From Alphaproteobacteria bacterium (GTDB lineage: Bacteria; Pseudomonadota; Alphaproteobacteria; Micropepsales; Micropepsaceae), in the NCBI GenBank assembly GCA_028869355.1, contig JAGWSK010000016.1, forward strand, positions 1 through 24,644: a stretch of 24,644 nucleotides of DNA. Direction: 5' to 3'. Below the pieces are notes generated by a model. That model was given only the letters and a program-made list of their open reading frames with translations, ran no database searches and was not told where the DNA came from. Positions 1-7,369 of the stretch are shown piece by piece; position 1 is the stretch's first letter; every line of letters starts with the position of its first letter. Both the position numbers and the translations under genes were made by a program.

Positions 1-10
1 AATTGCATCC

Positions 11-691
11 ATGACCATGGAAAGGCTGCTCACACGGGCGGCGATCCTGATTCTGGTTTTCCTCTCCAGCGCTGGTTGTCAAACCCAATTCAGCATCGCT
101 GATGCTTCATCCCGATATCAGGCGGCGACGGCATGTTGCCGCAGCCTGCCGGAAATCCCCTACGGCCAGCTTTCATCCGGTTTGGAAACATCGGCCGTCA
201 TAGACAATGGTTCGCCTGCGTTCGATTTCTCCGGCACGGGGTTGAGCTATTTTGCGGCATTCGAGCTGCCGGCTTCATCGGCTGGCCGGCAATTGGTCGT
301 CCAGAGCAATTTCATTCAGGACGCCAATCGATCGAATATCGCCGACCTGTTCATCCCCGTCATCATGCTTCTTGATCAGCAGAAGAACCGCATCTACGTC
401 ACCGATGGAGAGATCGGCAGTTCGGTTTCCGAAGGCATGGTCTCCGCCAACGGCGCATCCTATGTCGAGACGCACGTGGACCTGCGGCGGTATCCCGCCG
501 CGCGCTATTTCATTGTCTTCACTCGGCCGGAACTGTTTGCCAATCCACTGATGATCGACGTGAACGTGCCCGGATCAATCATCGCGGCTGGGCGAACCAT
601 GATCCAAACCGAACCCGTCGTTTATACCGACCCGCTACGCGCCTCGCCTACGGCGCCACGAGGAGCGCTCACGATTCGATTGCAGGGTTGA
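11..691 (+). CDS. MalM-like envelope lipoprotein
   Basis: A 226-residue exported protein. Residues 1-23 form a signal sequence with a hydrophobic core ending SSAGC, a lipobox with a non-canonical Ser at -3, so lipid attachment at Cys23 is likely. The mature part carries ACCRSLPEIPY, then SPAFDF and SYFAAFELP, the pattern I associate with the MalM family (PF07148), known from the E. coli maltose operon as a periplasmic protein of unclear role. No maltose transport genes are in view, so a maltose role is not supported here. The frame stays open to the window's left edge and no ribosome binding site is visible in the 10 bases available, so the start could lie upstream, although the signal peptide looks complete. 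The last 70 bases overlap the 3' end of the convergent histidine kinase gene. Confidence 0.72.
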   Translation: MTMERLLTRAAILILVFLSSAGCQTQFSIADASSRYQAATACCRSLPEIPYGQLSSGLETSAVIDNGSPAFDFSGTGLSYFAAFELPASSAGRQLVVQSNFIQDANRSNIADLFIPVIMLLDQQKNRIYVTDGEIGSSVSEGMVSANGASYVETHVDLRRYPAARYFIVFTRPELFANPLMIDVNVPGSIIAAGRTMIQTEPVVYTDPLRASPTAPRGALTIRLQG

Positions 692-2112
692 TCCTGGATC
701 GGCGGCGCGGGCAGCGCTTTCACCGGTCTCGCCAGTGCGCGTTCGCTGCCCGGTTTCAACGGAAGCGACAATGATGCGATCAACCCCGGATGGTTGTCGG
801 CAAGGCTGAATGTGCCGCCGTGCAACCGGGCAATGGCTTCGACGAGACTCAGGCCCAGCCCCGATCCGGGCTTGCTCTCCTGTCCCTTTCCGCGCTGGAA
901 TTTTTCCACGACACGCGATTTCTCGCTGTCCGGAATCCCGGGGCCATCATCAGCGACAGCCATTTCCAATTGCCCGGAACCAGCGGCGCGTAGAAGCAAC
1001 TCGATCCTGCCTCCGGAGCCGGTGAACTTGATCGCATTGTCGATCAGGTTTGCCAGCGCCTGCGAAAGCAGATGCGGATCGCCATAGATGGAATAGCCTG
1101 GCGGCGCCGCGACAGTCAGTCTAACGCCTTTGGCTTCCGCGGCCGGTTCGTAGAGTTCGAACACGTCGGCCGCGATTTGTGCCGGATCGATGTCGCGAAA
1201 GCCTGAACGGCGCACACCGGATTTGACATCGGCAAGCCGCAGCAGCGCATTGAAGACGCCAATCAGGCGATCGGTATCAGCCACTGCCTTTTCGACCTCT
1301 TCGATTGCCGCGCTGTCGCCCGACCGGTTGCGCAACACCGATTCGAGCCGCGCGCGCAATTCGGCCAGGGGTGTCCTCAGATCGTGCGCGATGGCATCGG
1401 ACGTATTGCGTGCCCCTTCAATGAGAAGCTGGATCTGATCAAGCATGCCATTGATCGTGCGGGCAAGCTGATCGAATTCGTCACCGGCGGCCTGCGCTGT
1501 CATGCGCCGCGAAAGATCACCATGCACAATGGCATTGACGGTCTGGTTCAGACTCGCGATTCGCGCCAGCACGGCACGACGCACCAGCAGTCCGCCGGCG
1601 ATCGCCAGCACCAGCGCCACAAGCGCAGTCCAGACCAGACTGGATACGATCTCCGCCCGAAGAGCGACCCGGTCCTGCACGTCGCGGCCGACCAGCAGGT
1701 GATATCCGCTGGGAAGCAGCACGACATGCAGGATTCGTGTTGCGTGCTCAACCCCATCGCGGAGCAGCGGCGCGTCGTACCAGCCCTCGGCTTCGCCAAC
1801 TTGCGCCGGCCAATCCGAGAGATTGCCCGCGACCGGGGCGCGCGCCGGGTCCGAGAGCAGATACACCGCGTGTTCATCCGCAGTCTGCTGCACCCGGTCG
1901 TCAATTCTTTCACGCGCGCCTTCGAGTCCGAAATCGCGAAGCGCGTCTCCCACCGCCTGCGTATCCGCCACGATGACAGCCGTGATCTCGCGGTCGAGGT
2001 ATCCCGTGGTGCGCCACCATACGAATGCTTCCAGCGCAAAAACGGCGGCGATCACCAGTGCCGCATAGACCAGCGCAATGCGAAGCGATATTGACCGCCA
2101 GAAATCAGGCAT
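622..2112 (-). CDS. Sensor histidine kinase, two-component system
   Basis: A 496-residue inner-membrane kinase. The first membrane segment is about residues 9-32, a sensor domain of about 125 residues faces the periplasm, and a second segment is about 155-177. A HAMP linker follows (about 175-230). The phospho-acceptor H-box is AHDLRTPL with His243, and the ATPase domain has the N-box NLIDNAIKF (Asn355/Asn359), DDGPGI (388-393) and GSGLGLSL (416-423). All catalytic boxes are intact, so it should autophosphorylate and pass phosphate to the regulator encoded just upstream. Its ATG lies inside the regulator gene (8-base overlap), which implies translational coupling. About 45 residues follow the ATPase domain, rich in Pro, Ala and Arg; this tail is encoded by the stretch antisense to the MalM-like gene. 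The signal sensed is not visible; the htrA neighbour suggests envelope stress. Confidence 0.95.
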   Translation of the reverse strand: MPDFWRSISLRIALVYAALVIAAVFALEAFVWWRTTGYLDREITAVIVADTQAVGDALRDFGLEGARERIDDRVQQTADEHAVYLLSDPARAPVAGNLSDWPAQVGEAEGWYDAPLLRDGVEHATRILHVVLLPSGYHLLVGRDVQDRVALRAEIVSSLVWTALVALVLAIAGGLLVRRAVLARIASLNQTVNAIVHGDLSRRMTAQAAGDEFDQLARTINGMLDQIQLLIEGARNTSDAIAHDLRTPLAELRARLESVLRNRSGDSAAIEEVEKAVADTDRLIGVFNALLRLADVKSGVRRSGFRDIDPAQIAADVFELYEPAAEAKGVRLTVAAPPGYSIYGDPHLLSQALANLIDNAIKFTGSGGRIELLLRAAGSGQLEMAVADDGPGIPDSEKSRVVEKFQRGKGQESKPGSGLGLSLVEAIARLHGGTFSLADNHPGLIASLSLPLKPGSERALARPVKALPAPPIQDQPCNRIVSAPRGAVGEARSGSV

Positions 2113-2785
2113 TTTCGCCGAGCCGGTAGCCGAAGCCGCGCACCGTGTGCAGCAGCGGGGAATCCGAACCCTGATCGATCTTCCGCCGGAGATTGCTGAT
2201 ATGCGTGTCGATCACATTCGGTCTCGGTTCGAATCGGTAATCCCAGACATTTTCCAGCAGCATGTTGCGCGTGACCACCTGACCCGAATGGCGCATCAGA
2301 TATTCGAGCAGCTTGAACTCGCGCGGCTTCAGTTCGATTCTGCGTCCGTCCCGCGTGACGTCGTGGTTGCGCAGATCCATGTGCAGATCACCCACAATAA
2401 GCTCGCTCGCGCCACCGCCGGCCAGTGACCGGCGCACCAGGGCGTCGATCCGCGCCGACAATTCGCCAAACGAAAACGGCTTGGTGAGATAGTCATCGCC
2501 TCCGGCGCGCAAGCCCCTGATCCGGTCGTCCACTTCGGCCAGCGCGCTCAAGATCAGGACCGGCGTCCGGTTCTTTTCACGCCGGAGTGTCTGGACGATG
2601 GTCAGTCCGTCCGGCCCGCCGGGCAACATCCGGTCCAGCACGATCACGTCGTAACGTCCGCTGGTGGCGAGAAACTGCCCATCCCGCCCGTTGTCGGCAC
2701 AGTCCACAACGTGGCCACTCTCTTCCAGGCCCTTCCGCAGGAATTGGCTGACGCGTGGATTGTCTTCAACGACCAGGACCTTCAT
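2105..2785 (-). CDS. OmpR/PhoB-family response regulator
   Basis: A 226-residue DNA-binding regulator. The receiver domain starts MKVLVVEDNPR, with phospho-acceptor Asp51 (VLDRMLPG) and the conserved Lys102 in LTKPF. The winged-helix effector domain is about 130-224, with ELKPREFKLLEYL and the recognition region VIDTHISNLRRKI ending TVRGFGYRL. I chose the ATG at 2785, which starts exactly at the conserved MKVLVVEDN and has AGAGG a few bases upstream. An in-frame ATG at 2860 would add 25 uncharacteristic residues and place a perfect stem-loop inside the gene. It lies between the htrA-like gene and the kinase on the same strand, and overlaps the kinase by 8 bases. The three are probably one operon, with the protease as a likely member of its own regulon (inference). 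Confidence 0.95.
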   Translation of the reverse strand: MKVLVVEDNPRVSQFLRKGLEESGHVVDCADNGRDGQFLATSGRYDVIVLDRMLPGGPDGLTIVQTLRREKNRTPVLILSALAEVDDRIRGLRAGGDDYLTKPFSFGELSARIDALVRRSLAGGGASELIVGDLHMDLRNHDVTRDGRRIELKPREFKLLEYLMRHSGQVVTRNMLLENVWDYRFEPRPNVIDTHISNLRRKIDQGSDSPLLHTVRGFGYRLGENA

Positions 2786-2800
2786 GGACCTCTGAACGCA

Positions 2801-2830
2801 AGAATGGGGCGACGGATGCCGCCCCATTCT
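2801..2830 (-). promoter_or_regulatory. Perfect 11-bp stem-loop between htrA-like gene and regulator gene
   Basis: AGAATGGGGCG at 2801-2811 is exactly complementary to CGCCCCATTCT at 2820-2830, with an 8-base loop. It lies after the protease stop codon and 15 bases before the regulator's ATG. No T-run follows on the minus strand, so it is not a classic terminator. It is better read as an intercistronic structure: an RNA processing or stabilising hairpin, or a partial attenuator setting the protease/regulator ratio. The structure is seen; the role is inferred. Confidence 0.6.
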
Positions 2831-2856
2831 ATCAACCGCTCTTCGAGTGGTCTGGT

Positions 2857-4092
2857 TCAATCGTCCTGCGGTGTGTCCTCTTCGGTCGCAGCGACGTTTT
2901 CCGCCGGCTGGGCTCCCATGGTGACGCTGAGATTATGCATGCCGCCGTCGCGCCAAACCGCCATGGTGGCTGTCCGGCCGGCAGGCAGATTGGCGACCGC
3001 AACCGCGAGGTCGCGCGGCGTTTTGATGGCAACACCATTGAAGCCTGTGATGACATCACCCTGTCTGATCTCGGCACGGGCGGCCGGCGAATTGGGCTGC
3101 ACGGAAGCCACGATCACACCCTGATCCGCGCCAATTCCAACGGCTTTGGACATATCGGGCGTAATTTGCTGCATCGAAACCCCGAGCCAGCCACGTTCGA
3201 TGCTGCCATGTTCACGCAGCTGCGCGACAATGTTCCTCGCCAGATTCGATGGAATCGCAAAGCCGATTCCGACACTGCCTCCCGACGGCGAATAGATCGC
3301 GGTGTCGATCCCGACCACGTGGCCGGATTGATCGAATACCGGGCCGCCGGAATTGCCGGGATTGATGGGCGCATCAATCTGCAGGTAATCGTCATAGGCG
3401 CTGGAGTGAATATCGCGGTCATGCGCGGACACAATGCCCGCGGTCACCGTGCCGCCAAGCCCATAGGGATTGCCCATGGCAACCACCCAGTCCCCGGTGC
3501 GTGCATTGTTGCTGTCGCCCCAGGCCAGATAGGGAAGGCGTCTGCCGGCATCGATTTTGAGCAGCGCGAGATCGGTTTTTGTATCATGGCCGATAATTTT
3601 GGCCGGGTACTCGCTGCCGTCACTCAGGGTCACCTTGATCCGCGTGGCATTCCTTATCACGTGGTTGTTGGTGACGATGTAGCCTGCCGGATCGATGACG
3701 AAACCCGAACCGAGCGCATGCCCCGGTCCACGGTCGCCACGGTCGGCCTGGTCCTGCAACTGGCCATGGCGGCCGAAGAATTGCCGGAACATGTCGCCAT
3801 ATGGTGAATCCCCGCTAAACGGAAAATCCGGCATTGCACCTTCGGGAATCTCCTCGCGGGTCATCCGCGGCGCCTGTTCGGTGACCGTGATTTCAACCAC
3901 GGCGGGACGAACCCGTGCGACCAGGTCGGCAAAACCCGGCTGGTTTGCCGCTGCCGGCACGCTGATCGGTCCACCGGCGATTTCGCCCGAAGACCACGCA
4001 ACGCCGCCTGCACCAAGCGCAACTCCGGCCAACGATGCCGCGAACAGCGCACGCCGGCCGCTGTTCTTCAGCCAATCCGAATTCATGTTCAT
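2857..4092 (-). CDS. Periplasmic HtrA/DegP-type serine protease, single PDZ domain
   Basis: A 411-residue trypsin-fold protease for misfolded envelope proteins. Residues 1-33 contain basic residues and a hydrophobic stretch, a signal peptide or membrane anchor. The protease domain is about 60-290. His144 (TNNHVI), Asp174 (KTDLALLKI) and Ser248 (NPGNSGGP) form the catalytic triad, with a long LA-type loop before His. One PDZ domain follows (about 300-392), then an acidic tail. Classic DegP has two PDZ domains and about 450-500 residues; this has one, as in DegS. The ATG at 4092 is chosen because AAAGGTG lies 6-7 bases upstream; an upstream start at 4128 would put extra charged residues before the signal sequence. 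It heads the unit with the response regulator and kinase, an arrangement I recall from other alphaproteobacteria. It is divergent from the mlaC-like gene. Confidence 0.95.
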   Translation of the reverse strand: MNMNSDWLKNSGRRALFAASLAGVALGAGGVAWSSGEIAGGPISVPAAANQPGFADLVARVRPAVVEITVTEQAPRMTREEIPEGAMPDFPFSGDSPYGDMFRQFFGRHGQLQDQADRGDRGPGHALGSGFVIDPAGYIVTNNHVIRNATRIKVTLSDGSEYPAKIIGHDTKTDLALLKIDAGRRLPYLAWGDSNNARTGDWVVAMGNPYGLGGTVTAGIVSAHDRDIHSSAYDDYLQIDAPINPGNSGGPVFDQSGHVVGIDTAIYSPSGGSVGIGFAIPSNLARNIVAQLREHGSIERGWLGVSMQQITPDMSKAVGIGADQGVIVASVQPNSPAARAEIRQGDVITGFNGVAIKTPRDLAVAVANLPAGRTATMAVWRDGGMHNLSVTMGAQPAENVAATEEDTPQDD

Positions 4093-4284
4093 GCTCTGCA
4101 CCTTTATGTCCAATGACCTGCAGCGCATTGGCGCTGCGCCGTCTGCAACATAGGGGCGGAATTTAAAAACCGGCTCTGCAGCGGGTTACAAAAAATTGAG
4201 GCATGTGGCGATTCCGTGGCTGCATGCCTCTGGGCCGCCATATTGGGCAACCACTCTGAACCGCACCTTGTGGGAGGATGTCAC

Positions 4285-4929
4285 ATGTTGCGTTTCCGGA
4301 GTTCACGCGCCGCCATTGCGCTTGCCGCATTCTGCCTTGTCCCGGCTCACGCGGCATTCGCCGATACTGCGCCCCAAAGCGCGGCCGAGTCATTCGTGCA
4401 GGAAAATATCGATCATGCCTATGCTCTGCTCGGCAATCGATCCCTCTCGCCGGCACAGCGCAAGGCCAGTTTCCGTACCTTCCTGCTGTCATTGACCGAC
4501 ACAGACCGGGTTGGCCGATTCACGCTTGGCCAATATGCAAACAGCGCATCACCGGCTGCTGTCGCCGATTTCGAAAGCGCATTCGCCGAATACGGAGTCG
4601 CGGTTTACGAATCGCGGCTGAGCGAATTCAAGAATCTCAAGATACACGTGACCGGCTCTGCAATTCTGAAGGAGGACGACACCGTGGTCGCCGCCTTCGC
4701 CAGCGGTCCCGGATTGCCGAATCCGGCAACTCCGGTCCGGCTGGGATTCCGGATACGGAAGGATAGCAACGGACGTCTCATCCTCACCGATATGGAAGTC
4801 GAGGGCATATGGTTGGCGCTCTGGGAACGCGCCGATTTCACCAGCTTTCTGCAACAGCACGGGGGCGATGTTGCGGAGTTGGCGCGGCATTTGCACAGCC
4901 AAGCCGACCAACTTAACGGCCAGCAGTAG
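4285..4929 (+). CDS. MlaC/Ttg2D-family periplasmic phospholipid-binding protein
   Basis: A 214-residue exported protein. Residues 1-26 are a signal peptide with a probable cut after AAFA. The rest fits the MlaC family (PF05494): an N-terminal helix (SAAESFVQENIDHAYALL), a central region around RFTLGQYAN, and C-terminal strands with TDMEVEGIWLALWERADF then a helix, FLQQHGGDVAELARHL. MlaC ferries phospholipids between the outer-membrane MlaA complex and the inner-membrane MlaFEDB transporter. The ATG at 4285 has GGGAGG 7 bases upstream, which excludes the longer reading from 4216. None of mlaA, mlaD, mlaE or mlaF is nearby, so it is an orphan copy or the operon is split. It is divergent from the htrA-like gene, with about 190 bases between starts, so envelope-stress control is possible but not shown. 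Confidence 0.85.
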   Translation: MLRFRSSRAAIALAAFCLVPAHAAFADTAPQSAAESFVQENIDHAYALLGNRSLSPAQRKASFRTFLLSLTDTDRVGRFTLGQYANSASPAAVADFESAFAEYGVAVYESRLSEFKNLKIHVTGSAILKEDDTVVAAFASGPGLPNPATPVRLGFRIRKDSNGRLILTDMEVEGIWLALWERADFTSFLQQHGGDVAELARHLHSQADQLNGQQ

Positions 4930-5258
4930 AACATCGGTAATAAGTAGTGTCAAAAATCTCCAGGATACCGGGTCGATCCAACTTTGCTACAATTTTGAGA
5001 CATGTGCCTGAGCGGTTCTGAGCAACGCATTGAAGGTTGGGCCATGGAATTGAACTGTTTATTGTAACTATCGAGTGCGCTTCGAAAAACAAATGTATCG
5101 CAAACGGCATAGATACGACGATTCTATAAAATCGCTGTGTTTCCATTCATGAACCAGACGTAATTGTAGGATTGCTGTAAGCGCGCGTAATCTTGGTGTA
5201 AGCAACGAATCGAATTCGTCACTGACAACCAACGCGCCAGCCATCAAGCGTCTGCTCC
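4930..5258. other. AT-richer intergenic region, no convincing gene
   Basis: About 330 bases between the mlaC-like and sulfotransferase-like genes, visibly AT-richer than the flanks. It holds scattered promoter-like stretches, such as TTGAAC at about 5049 and TATAAA at 5125-5130, the latter inside a small imperfect inverted repeat (CGATT...AATCG, 5119-5134). I could not align a -35/-10 pair with confidence. A 77-codon minus-strand ORF (4913-5146) has no recognisable motif and runs into the mlaC-like gene; I do not call it. The composition shift may mark the left edge of acquired DNA that includes the next gene. Confidence 0.5.
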
Positions 5259-6116
5259 ATGTCAGCCATCTCTGATGCCGTGGCCTACGACGAGCATTTG
5301 TTGTTGTGCCTTCGTATTCCCAAGGCCGGCTCTCAAAGCCTGGAGCGTGCGCTCGCGCGAACATGGGCCGGCAGAAAGAGATTTTACGTTCCAAATACGC
5401 TGGAGCTCGATGGCCGGCTGTCGCGTCTGCAGCATCTGCGATTTCGGCGCAGCCAGGCACGGAATTTGATCGCGCACTATAGAACCCGGAGCCTCAACCG
5501 TGCATTACGATACATCGATCATGTATCGACACCGGGTGATCTGTTGATCGGCGGTCATGCGGATTTTCGTACCTTGTCAAACCGTCTGTCCATCCCGGTG
5601 AAGATCGTCACCATTTTTCGCAATCCTTTGGATCGATGCCGCTCGGAATACCACTACAGCCGGTGCAAATTTCTGGAAAAATCCCGCCTCGCGCGCATGG
5701 ACTCCAGTGTTCTTCCTCGTATGGCCGCAAAGACCGACTTCGATAGCTACGTCGATTTCCTGTTCGAGCACCGCGAAATCTACGGCAATATTGCGGCTGC
5801 TTATCTTGGCCTGCAGCCGTGGGATGAAGTCGGCAGATTTTTTCAGCGGCACGTCTTCCACGCGGGCGTGCTCGAGCGAAATGCTCTGTTTTCGCGAATA
5901 TTGGGCGAGAAGCTGGGCGCGGGGGTCCAATTTCCGCACCTGAACGTCTCAGGAAGCGCCCAGCATGTTGCGATCGCCATCCGCACGCGGCGTAAGATCG
6001 AATTGCTTTATGCCAGGGATTTCGAGATTTACGAATTTGTGCTTGATGCGACAGTCGCGCCGGGCACTCGGCGCACCAAGGCGTTTGCCGCCGAAGTGGC
6101 TGCCCGTTCTGCGTGA
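5259..6116 (+). CDS. Sulfotransferase-family protein (Sulfotransfer_2-like)
   Basis: A 285-residue protein with the two PAPS-binding motifs of sulfotransferases in the right order. A 5'-phosphosulfate loop near the N-terminus reads RIPKAGSQSLER (19-30), and the 3'-phosphate region reads VTIFRNPLDRCRSEY (117-131), with the paired Arg121 and Ser129. GGHADFRTL (98-106) fits the segment between them. No signal peptide or membrane segment is evident, so it is probably cytoplasmic, transferring sulfate to a glycan or other small acceptor; the substrate cannot be told. There is no good Shine-Dalgarno before the ATG at 5259, but the next in-frame starts would cut into the first motif. It stands alone: no PAPS synthesis, glycosyltransferase or polysaccharide export genes are present. 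It is preceded by AT-richer DNA and followed directly by a repeat hairpin, consistent with acquisition as a single-gene cargo (inference). Confidence 0.78.
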   Translation: MSAISDAVAYDEHLLLCLRIPKAGSQSLERALARTWAGRKRFYVPNTLELDGRLSRLQHLRFRRSQARNLIAHYRTRSLNRALRYIDHVSTPGDLLIGGHADFRTLSNRLSIPVKIVTIFRNPLDRCRSEYHYSRCKFLEKSRLARMDSSVLPRMAAKTDFDSYVDFLFEHREIYGNIAAAYLGLQPWDEVGRFFQRHVFHAGVLERNALFSRILGEKLGAGVQFPHLNVSGSAQHVAIAIRTRRKIELLYARDFEIYEFVLDATVAPGTRRTKAFAAEVAARSA

Positions 6117-6218
6117 GAGAAGCGAGAGACGAGCAGCGAGAAACGAGAAGTGAGAAGCGAGAAACAAGAAGAGAAGCGAAATGCTCTCGCTCCTCGTTTC
6201 TCGCTCCTCGCTTCTGCT
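6117..6218. repeat. Purine heptad repeats forming a large inverted repeat between convergent genes
   Basis: Directly after the sulfotransferase stop codon, the plus strand is almost pure purine with C/T interruptions. Five back-to-back heptads of pattern (G/A)(C/T)(G/A)AGAA occupy 6136-6170. From about 6184 the complement appears as CTCG(C/T)T(C/T) heptads to about 6214. AGCGAGAAACGAG (6135-6147) is perfectly complementary to CTCGTTTCTCGCT (6193-6205), and pairing extends on both sides with a few mismatches, giving a hairpin of more than 30 pairs across 6125-6215. It sits between convergent 3' ends, a fit for a bidirectional transcription block or a dispersed repeat family. Confidence 0.8.
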
Positions 6219-6223
6219 ACCGA

Positions 6224-7369
6224 CTACCCATTGCGGGTGTCATTGGCAGCCGTCGGATAGACCGGAACTGTGACGCGGTTGCCGAAGGTCGCTTTCAATC
6301 CTTCGATCGCGCAAGCCTCGTCGGCATTGCCGCCGCCGACACCGACGGCGCCGATCATCTGACCGTCGACGACGATCGGAATGCCGCCCGCGACCCCGAA
6401 GAAATTGTACTGATAGACCGAGCGCGGCAGGCCCGAAGGATCATTCTTCAGTTGGGCGGCACGGATGCTGGTCGGCTGGCGCGTGCGAAGGGCCGTCTGG
6501 GCCTTCAGCAAGGCTGTCTTGATGTTGTTATAAACCTGCCCGTCCATGCGCTCCATGTGCACGAACTCGCCGGCATTATCGATAACGAATACGGATACCG
6601 TCTGATTATGGGCAGCGGCATAATCGCGGCAAACCCGGGCGATCTTTTTTGCCGCAGCAAGCGAGATCTGGTTGGCGTCGAGAACATTCGACGCGCCTTT
6701 GCCGGACACGACGAATTCCGCCGGCAGCTCCGATTTTGGAACAGCGTTGACCACAAACTTCGGCACCGGCACCTTGCCCGGTTCGCGGCGCTGCCGCGGC
6801 AGGTCCTGAACCAGCGGCGGCGTGTTGGCCGCTCCGATCACTTCCGTCAGGGCCTTATGGGCGCAGATCTCATCGCTCCACACCGGCGGCTTCGGCGCCG
6901 ATCCGCCGACTCCGATTGCGCCGATCAGCTGATGGTTGATCACAATCGGTAGCCCGCCCGAGTTGGGGAAAAATCCGAGTTGGATCTGCTGCATCTCGAC
7001 GGCCGGATCCTGAATGACACGGTTCATCCGGATTTTGCTCGGCTCGCGTCCTTGCAGCGCGGTTCGCGCCTTCATCTCGGCCGTAATGATGTTCAGGTAT
7101 CCCTGACCATCCATCCGGTCTACGTAAACATAGTTGCCGTCGTGATCGAGGACGTAGGCACTGATCTTGACGCCCTGCGCGTCGGCCGCCTTTTCGCAGG
7201 TTTCCACGATGCGCTCGGCCGTGTTCAGGTTGATGGTTCCGAAGTCCTGGATTTTTTCAGCATCCTTGCCGCTTACGACGAATTGTGACGGAACGGTTTG
7301 AGCGAGAGCTATGCCGGCAATGCCGGCAATCCCCGCAACCAGGCTGACCCCGGCCAGCAAATTTTTCAC
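6224..7369 (-). CDS. Exported protein with two tandem GlcG/HbpS domains
   Basis: A 381-residue protein. Residues 1-24 are a signal peptide with a short VAGIAGIAGIA core and a cut after ALA. Two copies of the GlcG/HbpS domain (PF03928) follow, at about 30-200 and 225-375. Each starts FVVSGK, has a helix, then a strand like AYVLDHDGNYVYVDRMDGQ or VFVIDNAGEFVHMERMDGQ, then a helix with KA(R/Q)TAL(Q/R), and ends GG(L/I)PIV(I/V)...IGA(I/V)GVGG. HbpS of Streptomyces is an extracellular haem-binding, redox-related octamer and GlcG is of unknown role, so function here is open. The start is a GTG at 7369 with GGGAGGAAG upstream; earlier in-frame starts would push the signal peptide inward. Single-domain members are usually about 140-190 residues, so this is an internal duplication. 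Haem ligands are not evident. Confidence 0.88.
   Translation of the reverse strand: MKNLLAGVSLVAGIAGIAGIALAQTVPSQFVVSGKDAEKIQDFGTINLNTAERIVETCEKAADAQGVKISAYVLDHDGNYVYVDRMDGQGYLNIITAEMKARTALQGREPSKIRMNRVIQDPAVEMQQIQLGFFPNSGGLPIVINHQLIGAIGVGGSAPKPPVWSDEICAHKALTEVIGAANTPPLVQDLPRQRREPGKVPVPKFVVNAVPKSELPAEFVVSGKGASNVLDANQISLAAAKKIARVCRDYAAAHNQTVSVFVIDNAGEFVHMERMDGQVYNNIKTALLKAQTALRTRQPTSIRAAQLKNDPSGLPRSVYQYNFFGVAGGIPIVVDGQMIGAVGVGGGNADEACAIEGLKATFGNRVTVPVYPTAANDTRNG

Noticed and set aside
1384..2094. 236-codon plus-strand ORF opposite the histidine kinase
   Set aside because: Antisense shadow of conserved kinase domains; composition is rich in Arg, His and Gln with no domain.
2755..3807. 350-codon plus-strand ORF opposite the htrA-like gene
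   Set aside because: It lies wholly antisense to a protease with an intact catalytic triad, has no recognisable motif, and its residues reflect the complement of GC-rich coding DNA.
5119..5134. Small inverted repeat around TATAAA as an operator
   Set aside because: Short and imperfect, in AT-rich DNA where such matches arise by chance; no matching -35 element could be aligned.
4913..5146. 77-codon minus-strand ORF in the AT-rich gap
   Set aside because: No good ribosome binding site or motif, and it ends within the mlaC-like gene; judged a chance frame.
6136..6214. Heptad array as a CRISPR or tRNA-like element
   Set aside because: Units are 7 bases with no spacers and there are no cas genes; the fold is one long hairpin, not a cloverleaf.
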